DNA from: Bacillus sp. CHD6a
GTDB lineage: Bacteria > Bacillota > Bacilli > Bacillales > Bacillaceae_I
Reading direction: 5' to 3'
Length of the DNA: 64,000 bases
Assembly (NCBI RefSeq): GCF_001293645.1
Contig: NZ_LBMD01000025.1
Coordinates: 1 to 64,000, forward strand
In this document: positions 58,111-64,000 of the stretch, in pieces
Numbering within the stretch: the stretch's first letter is position 1
Layout of the letters: every line of letters begins with the position of its first letter
Notes under the pieces: generated by a model
Told to the model about the DNA's origin: nothing
The model's input: only the letters and a program-made list of their open reading frames with translations
The model's database searches: none
Position numbers and translations under genes: made by a program

Positions 58111-58941
58111 TTATTGTTTTGCAAGCCTTTGCAAATGTAGGGTCAGGTAAACTGCCTCCGCATCTGGGACTGGCTTGTGTAAGTTCTGCTGCATAATCTT
58201 AATCAATTTCCATGCTAGATTGTAGCACACAGGGTATTCAGCTTGCAACACTTTTGCGAGAACTTCCTGATTTTCTGGACGGTTCTCGTCTTTATGGACC
58301 CTTTCAATCGACGCATGAAAATGACGGATCAGCCTCAAATAGTTCACATCAGTCCGGTCAACAGAGATTTTCAGGGATTCCTCTATGACATCCACCATGG
58401 TGCTAATCAGCTGGGTATGCTTGTTGACCTCGGACAGTTCTCGGTTGGTCAACGCGCTGTGGATGTGTAAGGTAATGAATCCTACCTCCCCAACTGGTAC
58501 CGAAATCCCAAGTTTTTCGTTCAACCACTCTACAATTTCAAGTGCTACTGTGTATTCTTTAGGGTAGGCGAGTTCCGTCTCCGTCAAGAATGGATTTTTT
58601 ATATCCAGCCCCTGTTGAATTCTTTTCACTGCAAAATAAAGATGGTCCGTTAATCCAACATGGATATGTTCATTCAACCGAACCTCAAAACGTTTTTCAA
58701 TTCGCTCTATACATTCATTCATCAAACCGATAAATGACTCGTCAACATAATTAAGTAACTGCTTGTATTGTTGCTGCTCTTCCTGGTCGCGAAGCACAAA
58801 GAACTTCTCCGCACTCTCAACGGAAATATCTTCTCCTGTTCGTTTCCCAAAGCCAATTCCCTTCCCGGTAAGGATCACTTCATTGTACTCGGGGTGGGCA
58901 GCAATCAACACATTGTTATTCAAGACTTTCTTCACACGCAT
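58111..58941 (-). CDS. glcT: Transcription antiterminator GlcT (BglG family)
   Basis: A 276-residue antiterminator. An N-terminal co-antiterminator RNA-binding domain (residues ~1-58; VKKVLNNNVLIA, GKGIGFGK) is followed by two PTS regulation domains with phosphorylatable histidines (NEHIHVGLTDH, FITLHIHSALTNRE in PRD1; LIRHFHASIERV and LTLHLQRL in PRD2). It binds the RAT RNA to allow ptsG transcription when glucose is present. I chose ATG 58941 with GGAGG 7 nt upstream. It is 21 bp upstream of the RAT region. Confidence 0.94.
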   Translation of the reverse strand: MRVKKVLNNNVLIAAHPEYNEVILTGKGIGFGKRTGEDISVESAEKFFVLRDQEEQQQYKQLLNYVDESFIGLMNECIERIEKRFEVRLNEHIHVGLTDHLYFAVKRIQQGLDIKNPFLTETELAYPKEYTVALEIVEWLNEKLGISVPVGEVGFITLHIHSALTNRELSEVNKHTQLISTMVDVIEESLKISVDRTDVNYLRLIRHFHASIERVHKDENRPENQEVLAKVLQAEYPVCYNLAWKLIKIMQQNLHKPVPDAEAVYLTLHLQRLAKQ

Positions 58942-59159
58942 GGCCATTCCTCCGGTGTATCTAAAACTGCAATATATATTAAAGTACGCTACGGGGGAGG
59001 CAGAGTCAAGCGAGCAAGTTTTCCAAATGGTTTCTTCCAAAATAACACTGATCTAAACTCCAGTTTTTAACGTTATGAAAATAGGAATGCCTTATTTCTT
59101 CTTTTAATCAGACAAATAAAGATATAATAAAGATAATCACATAAAAAAGGAGAAAACCT

Positions 59160-59714
59160 ATGCAGAATAAGGACTCTCTTCTTTATGAGCGAATTAAGAA
59201 AAAAGATAAAACCGCTCTAGAAGAACTGTACGACAGGTACGAAAAGATTTTGTATTCTTTTTTAATAAAAATTACGAATGACCATGACATAGCGGAAGAA
59301 GCAATGCAGGATGTATTTATTAAAATATGGCAAGGAACAGGGATCTACGACGAGTCAAAAGGCAAGTTCCGATCATGGCTGTTCACCATTGCCCGTAATA
59401 AAGCCTTGGATATTATTCGCAAGCAGCAACGAACACAAAGCACCACGTTAGAAGATGTAGAACCATTCTTACGTTCTAATGACTCTACTGAAAAGGAGTC
59501 AGAGTGGAAGGAAGAGCAAATAGTCATCAGAGAAGCGGTCTCCACCTTATCAGATGATCAAAGGAAAATGGTGCATTATATGTATTTCAAAGGCTACACC
59601 CAGCAAAAAATAGCGGATTTGACTGGCATACCTCTTGGAACAGTAAAGGGAAGAATCCGGCTTGCACTGAAAAAACTGAAACCGTTGCTTGCAGATAGGA
59701 GGGGGAGTATATGA
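59160..59714 (+). CDS. ECF-type RNA polymerase sigma factor
   Basis: A 184-residue ECF sigma factor. Region 2 has ALEELYDRYEKILYSFL, DHDIAEEAMQDVFIKIW and FRSWLFTIARNKALDIIRK. An acidic linker follows, then region 4 with LSDDQRKMVHYMYFKGYTQQKIADLTGIPLGTVKGRI (HTH). It overlaps the downstream anti-sigma gene by 4 nt (ATGA), so the two are translationally coupled. It resembles the SigK/RskA pairing by partner type. Its target promoter is not evident; a TATAAT-containing upstream region gives basal expression. Confidence 0.92.
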   Translation: MQNKDSLLYERIKKKDKTALEELYDRYEKILYSFLIKITNDHDIAEEAMQDVFIKIWQGTGIYDESKGKFRSWLFTIARNKALDIIRKQQRTQSTTLEDVEPFLRSNDSTEKESEWKEEQIVIREAVSTLSDDQRKMVHYMYFKGYTQQKIADLTGIPLGTVKGRIRLALKKLKPLLADRRGSI

Positions 59715-60457
59715 GTCAGAAATGTGAGTTAGTGTTGGACTATTTTAATGGTCACCTAACACAAACAGAGAGAGAAGAATTCGAACAGCACTTAGCCACC
59801 TGTCCCGAATGTCAAGAGGAATTAATGGAACTTCATGATCTGTTAGGAGATGTTGCCCTTGTGTCTGAACAGGCCTCACCCCCACCAGAAATGAAGAAGA
59901 GAATTTTAGAAAATGTATTTGCTGAAGACGTGAAACCAGAAAAATCTACCGTCACACCTATTGCTTCTAAAAGGGAAGTTGAGACATCCGTTAGTAAAAA
60001 TACAGCTTCAGGGAAACCTTGGCTAACCACATTACTTGCCGCATCTTTATTGCTTTCATTGGTTGGAAACGGGTACTTGATGATGCAAAAAGATGAAGGA
60101 GTTGAGTCGGTAGCAGAAGAGCTGAAACAACCTGATACCGTAGTTACTTTGCAGCCATCAGATGCTGCAGGCAGCGGGTATGCAGCACTTTTCCAACAGG
60201 AACAGGCACTATCTGTCATGATTCAAACCCAGGACTTACCAGAGCTCAATGGAAATGAAGTGTATCAGGTATGGCTATTGAAGGACGGTGCACCCATACC
60301 TGCTGGCGACTTTACTATTGATGATCAAGGTAAAGGGTATGTGTTCCATAACATACAGACTGCTTTGGAAGATTGGGATACCATTGCGATTACATTGGAA
60401 CCTCAGAGTGGGAATGAATTGCCTGAAGGGGAGATACATCTTTCTGCGGGGTTGTAA
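59711..60457 (+). CDS. RskA-like membrane anti-sigma factor
   Basis: A 248-residue anti-sigma factor. The N-terminal zinc-finger ASD has H-x3-C-x2-C (EQHLATCPEC, residues ~27-36) and the preceding DYFNGHL. A single TM helix lies at ~residues 97-117 (WLTTLLAASLLLSLVGNGYLM). The extracytoplasmic RskA domain (~118-248) has YQVWLLKDGAPIPAGDF and ITLEPQSGNELPEGEI. It should hold the ECF sigma at the membrane until an envelope or redox signal. It is coupled to the sigma gene by overlap. Confidence 0.9.
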   Translation: MSQKCELVLDYFNGHLTQTEREEFEQHLATCPECQEELMELHDLLGDVALVSEQASPPPEMKKRILENVFAEDVKPEKSTVTPIASKREVETSVSKNTASGKPWLTTLLAASLLLSLVGNGYLMMQKDEGVESVAEELKQPDTVVTLQPSDAAGSGYAALFQQEQALSVMIQTQDLPELNGNEVYQVWLLKDGAPIPAGDFTIDDQGKGYVFHNIQTALEDWDTIAITLEPQSGNELPEGEIHLSAGL

Positions 60458-60463
60458 AAAAGA

Positions 60464-60500
60464 AAGCTCGGAGCACATCTACAAATTGCCCCGAGCTTTT
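60464..60500. terminator. Bidirectional terminator after anti-sigma gene
   Basis: AAAGCTCGG / CCGAGCTTT with an interrupted inner stem and T-rich tails, between convergent genes. Confidence 0.8.
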
Positions 60501-60507
60501 CCTTTTT

Positions 60508-61578
60508 TTATTCGTCGCTTTCCTCACCTTGTCTACTGTTCTGGAAAGGAAGAGTCTCCCAAAAGCTAGTATCAACAGTATTAATAGAACCATCAGCAAT
60601 GGCTTGAACCGCTGAATCAAGCGTATTTACCGTCTGCTTGATCAAGTATCCATTACTCTTTTGTCCAAGAATCGCTGTTGGATTCGTGTGGTCGGACATT
60701 CCTCTCATTTCAAACAATAATGTCGCGATATCATATCTCGTAGCTATACCATTTCGACCAATATTGTCTGTATTTCCACCGGAATATTTGCCAAGATGCC
60801 CCCAACCTTTTGACTCAATCTCATGAAACACCACTGCACCCAACTGTTTGGACTGCTCCACTACAGCCGGTTCAACATTAGGGCTTGTCGGGTGTAAAAT
60901 AGACCCGGAAACAAGCTTCCCATCACGTTCACTTTGTGTCCCTTGATGATGTAAATCAATCAAGTAATCAATGTCATACTTCTCCAACACATTTGTATGA
61001 AGTGCCCGTGCTTCAGGCTGCATCGCATCTACTGCTTTGTCATGCTCACGATTTAAATCAAAGTTATTAGCATTCGCTCGCGTCAAATGACGGTCACCGG
61101 CTGCAATGTAATTATCTGTAGAAAAGTTCACATCACCCATCGCGCCGTCTGCATTCAGCATCGGTATAACAAGGACATTGACATGATCTAGTACCGCTTG
61201 ATTTTTCCCGGTTCCAAGATGTTTGATGAATTCCATCGCACCCTCTGTTGTCAACTGCTCATTTCCATGCTGCTGTGTTAAAAACAGAATGGTTGGATTG
61301 TCCTCGTTTTTAATGTATTTGGCCAAGTAAATATCTCGGCCTTTCACTGTTTCACCAATAACCTCAAGCTCCATCGCCTGCTATCTTGCTTCTTGTTTTA
61401 GTAAGTATTCTACCAACTCATCATATGTAGTAAGGATGGAGGTTTGGATAGACTCATTGCCGTTATAGTTAGGACCATTTCCGACTGCACTTGTTGGAAG
61501 CGTTCCTGTTGTTAACGTCCCGATTGTCATAACTCCTGTTAAAGATAAAGCTAGTACCGTTTTACTGATCTTCTTCAT
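60508..61578 (-). pseudogene. Secreted M14 zinc carboxypeptidase interrupted by in-frame TAG
   Basis: Two reading frames in the same phase, 61578-61381 and 61374-60508, are separated only by TAG-CAG-GCG. The first (65 aa) has a signal peptide (KKISKTVLALSLTGVMTIG, cleavage near TSA-V) and the propeptide/start of the M14 fold (LTTYDELVEYLLKQEAR). The second continues without loss (MELEVIGETVKGRDIYLAKY), with zinc ligands in QQHGNEQ and DLHHQG and the catalytic Glu in LLFEMRGM. Together they make a normal ~356-residue exported carboxypeptidase with a single nonsense codon. The rest looks intact, so the mutation is recent, or readthrough occurs. Confidence 0.85.
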
Positions 61579-61751
61579 AATTTCCTCCTCATTTCAGATA
61601 TTTAGTGACCCTACATAAATAGAATAAAGTTTATAGAATTATCTGTAAATAAGGACAAACTCCTTTCTTTCAATAGCTGCAGACAATTAACAAACGGAAA
61701 TATATGGGTAAAAGTACTTATACAACGCGTTTTGTTTGTTCTAGATACATA

Positions 61752-62216
61752 TCATTCACTAATAAACACTTCGCCTGTCAATAATTTAAACAAGATTGAT
61801 GAGTGTTGATTTCCCAGTTTTATAAACATAGCTTCCCCTTCACGAATAAGTTCAAGCTCGTCGCCTAAAGGCGTAATCCAAACGGCAAAAATAGAACCAT
61901 TCAACGTAAATCGGTATTCAGGCGGAGTCGCCATTTGCACCTTTACATCCTCAGCCCATTGTTTATCTTCAAAAAATGATTCCAATTTTTCAATTTCCTC
62001 TTGTGTTTCCAATACATTTATCGTTATGTAGCCAGCTTCTGTTCGTTTCTCCACATTTACTGGCTTTTGGTCATTTCCTTTTGTTGTATCTTCATTGGTT
62101 TCCCCATTCAAAGCGTACGTTTCTTCCGCTAAGTTTTCGTCACCACTTATATTACTAGAGCAGCCTACAAAAATTGCTAAAATAAATAAAAAAAGAACAA
62201 TCAAATACCTTTTCAT
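61752..62216 (-). CDS. Predicted lipoprotein, unknown function
   Basis: A 154-residue protein with a lipoprotein signal (KR, hydrophobic core, LAIFVGC lipobox; lipid-attached Cys near residue 19). A Gly/Asn/Asp-rich linker follows, then a ~90-residue C-terminal domain with alternating strands (YRFTLNGSIFAVWITPLGDELELI). I chose ATG 62216 because GGAGGTGG precedes it; the upstream ATG lacks an SD. It is anchored on the outer face of the membrane. I do not recognise the family. Confidence 0.8.
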   Translation of the reverse strand: MKRYLIVLFLFILAIFVGCSSNISGDENLAEETYALNGETNEDTTKGNDQKPVNVEKRTEAGYITINVLETQEEIEKLESFFEDKQWAEDVKVQMATPPEYRFTLNGSIFAVWITPLGDELELIREGEAMFIKLGNQHSSILFKLLTGEVFISE

Positions 62217-62357
62217 TCCACCACCTCCACTGCATAAGACGTTTAAGTATGTCAAAGGTTGCAAAATGATGATTCCTCTTTTATTCACGGAAAGACTTGT
62301 AAACAAAAAACTCTTGGTCTAACTGCTTCCCAAACGTTTTAATAACTCGCATTTCTA

Positions 62358-63011
62358 TTACAACAACATCTCAAAATCCCTTTGCTTTTCAAATGCTTCC
62401 CTATCCAAGCGCTTCAGGATTTCCACCCAAAAGTCTTCTTTTATCCCAGTTACGCTTAATACTTCCCTTTCTTCCGTCGTCTCCATAGAAGTTTCTGTGA
62501 TGACAAAACCCCGTGCATGTTTTCCTAAGGTATTAAGACAACGTTCATTGAATGCGACTAGAAACTCTACCTTTTCAAGAAACTCATTGTCCAGTTTGAC
62601 TTTCGCTTGACCCGTCCCTTGAGCTTCGGCTATCTTACGTTTAAAGACTGCTTCCGTAACAAAGGCCCCCTCTACAATGGTGTATCCATTATTTTCGTAG
62701 CGACCCAAGTTCATAGCTAAGCGATTATAGTCTTCGTAATAGTTTAAAAGAATATAAATGTCTTCACGAATCAAATCTACTTGTGTTTCTGTCAATGTTC
62801 TTGTTTGGAGAATTTGCTGAAGAACTTCTTGTTTCCTTTGAAAGCTTCCTATGAGCTTAGAAGTATCGTTCATTAATGACTCAGAATGATAATGTGCATA
62901 ACCTTGGGTTTCTTTTAGCAAGGTAAAAGTAAAAAGGGATAACACTAAGCCAATTGCTATCGACCCTACTATAAGTAACTTTCTCTGTTTGAACAAGTTC
63001 ATTACCCCCAT
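62358..63011 (-). CDS. Hypothetical membrane-anchored helical protein
   Basis: A 217-residue protein with one N-terminal TM anchor (~residues 12-32) and a long helical extracytoplasmic region rich in Glu/Lys/Leu. Residues ~45-115 may be coiled coil (FQRKQEVLQQILQTRTLTETQVDLIREDI). It lies 3 bp downstream of the alpha/beta-hydrolase gene on the same strand, so it is an operon partner. The start at 63011 has a weak GGAAG SD; an ATG three codons later is possible. The function is unknown. Confidence 0.75.
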   Translation of the reverse strand: MGVMNLFKQRKLLIVGSIAIGLVLSLFTFTLLKETQGYAHYHSESLMNDTSKLIGSFQRKQEVLQQILQTRTLTETQVDLIREDIYILLNYYEDYNRLAMNLGRYENNGYTIVEGAFVTEAVFKRKIAEAQGTGQAKVKLDNEFLEKVEFLVAFNERCLNTLGKHARGFVITETSMETTEEREVLSVTGIKEDFWVEILKRLDREAFEKQRDFEMLL

Positions 63012-63014
63012 TTA

Positions 63015-63986
63015 TTAACTTCCGCCAATAAATTCCCCAACATGCTCACTCATCTCTTTCGCATTTGTCCAGTGTAAATAATGATGGCCCTCGAGTGGCA
63101 CTATCTTATTTTTCACGACATTCTCTAATTGCGTTTCATAAAAGGTCATCGTAGACCTACCAGCAGGATTTACTTTTTCGTCCTTAGGTGTAAAAATCAT
63201 TACCGGGATATCGGCCGGAAAAGCCAGGTTTATCGTTTTGGCGATATTATTACTAATTTCATTTGCTTCCATCATGATATTCTTGTTGTAGCCATTCCAG
63301 ACAGTCAGAGTTTTCGTTAGCTCCAAATTATCATCTGTGTATGTCCCCTCATCTGCCAAAGGTAAAAAATCCTCTTCATTTGCCGCTACCACAATTCGGG
63401 CAATCCCACTCGGAGTTACAGCCCTGAAGAAACCTGGCATAGTAGGAACAGGTACATTAAAATAATCAACCGCAGCCGGAAGTGTTGGATCAATTCCAAC
63501 AATGGCCTCCACTTCTTCGGGATATGTATTTACATAATACAAGCTGTAAATTCCCCCAATAGAATGCGGCATCAATATATATGGGCCTTTGATTTCCGCT
63601 TCCTGCAACGCGGCCCTAACTTCTTCCACAACATTTTCTACCGTTCTATCTTTTTCAGTCTTCTCGCTCCATCCATAACCAAACGGCTCCACCACTACGA
63701 CTCTATTACTCTTACTCAACTCATTCATCAGCGGCTCAAAATCCAGCACTGGCGCTGACGTCCCCAATCCAGGAAGTAGAAGGATAGTTTTAGGTCCTTC
63801 GCCTTCCACATGAACATGCATCTTACTGCCATCCACTTCTACCAGTTGCCCAGTAGCTTCGTACTTGTTCTTTTCGAAAAAAACCATAAATTGATGAAAG
63901 GCAATCCACAGAACTACCAAACTTACCAATGATAAGGATATATATTTAATTGTTTTACGGAAACTAAATCTCTTATTAGTGTTCAT
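63015..63986 (-). CDS. Membrane-anchored alpha/beta hydrolase
   Basis: A 323-residue protein with an N-terminal TM anchor (~residues 14-35), then an alpha/beta-hydrolase domain. It has LLLPGLGTSAPVLDF (oxyanion region), nucleophile Ser in LMPHSIGGIYS (~residue 148), acid in FTPKDEKVN and His in LEGHHYLHW. There is no lid domain of a known lipase. It is probably an extracytoplasmic esterase or lipase-like enzyme; the substrate is unknown. The downstream gene starts 3 bp away. The coding start lies just inside the window end, so its promoter is mostly outside. Confidence 0.88.
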   Translation of the reverse strand: MNTNKRFSFRKTIKYISLSLVSLVVLWIAFHQFMVFFEKNKYEATGQLVEVDGSKMHVHVEGEGPKTILLLPGLGTSAPVLDFEPLMNELSKSNRVVVVEPFGYGWSEKTEKDRTVENVVEEVRAALQEAEIKGPYILMPHSIGGIYSLYYVNTYPEEVEAIVGIDPTLPAAVDYFNVPVPTMPGFFRAVTPSGIARIVVAANEEDFLPLADEGTYTDDNLELTKTLTVWNGYNKNIMMEANEISNNIAKTINLAFPADIPVMIFTPKDEKVNPAGRSTMTFYETQLENVVKNKIVPLEGHHYLHWTNAKEMSEHVGEFIGGS

Positions 63987-64000
63987 TTTTCCCTCTACTC

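Overview
The window reads as chromosomal DNA of a low-GC, endospore-forming Firmicute of the Bacillaceae. It carries spore proteins SspE, SspK and Spo0M, PerR with a Per box, promoters matching Bacillus sigma-B and sigma-W, a T-box leader, a GlcT-type antitermination leader, and a block of genes in the same order as the Bacillus subtilis yfhD-ygxA region. Genus and species cannot be fixed from the sequence alone.

Layout. (1) 1-31.5 kb is an inverted, expanded version of the B. subtilis block: ygxA, ygzB, perR, bcp (ygaF), gsaB/hemL, ygaE, ygaD, ygaC, ygaB, sspE, fabL, yfhS, mutY, yfhP, yfhJ, sspK, yfhH, recX, yfhF, yfhE, yfhD. Inserted between these are a cobalamin adenosyltransferase, an AbgT transporter, a K+ channel, a three-gene ABC-2 exporter operon, a 52-bp tandem-repeat array, a long glutamate synthase large-subunit gene, an SDR, an amidohydrolase and a GNAT acetyltransferase. 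(2) 31.5-43.7 kb holds a gluconate-kinase-like gene behind a DnaA-box cluster, a T-box-controlled NhaC-family transporter, a histidine kinase, a YqcI-family gene, and a convergent group matching the B. cereus RsbK/RsbM/RsbY sigma-B signalling module. (3) 44-51 kb holds a large SNF2 helicase with a DUF2161 nuclease-like partner, a divergent HTH/VWA pair and an amidase. (4) 51-59 kb holds a permease, a short Spo0M behind a sigma-W promoter, a secreted nucleotidase, and glcT-ptsG with its RAT/terminator. (5) 59-64 kb holds an ECF sigma/anti-sigma pair, an M14 carboxypeptidase gene cut by one in-frame stop, a lipoprotein, and an alpha/beta-hydrolase pair.

The most unusual signals are mainly in RNA and repeats. 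The leader of the GNAT gene (30063-30230) folds into a near-complete tRNA-like cloverleaf with a perfect T-arm but a 3-nt anticodon loop. That fold is mutually exclusive with an 18-bp hairpin and could control exposure of the ribosome-binding site. The glutamate synthase gene has no Shine-Dalgarno next to its start; a perfect one lies 50 nt upstream, across a hairpin that could bring the two together. A family of 213-274 bp inverted-repeat elements (four copies, two inside former terminators, one with an exact 8-bp target duplication) looks like an active or recently active MITE. The 52-bp array has eight perfectly phased, hairpin-forming units.

All calls come from reading the sequence by eye. 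Homology statements rest on remembered family features, not on searches.
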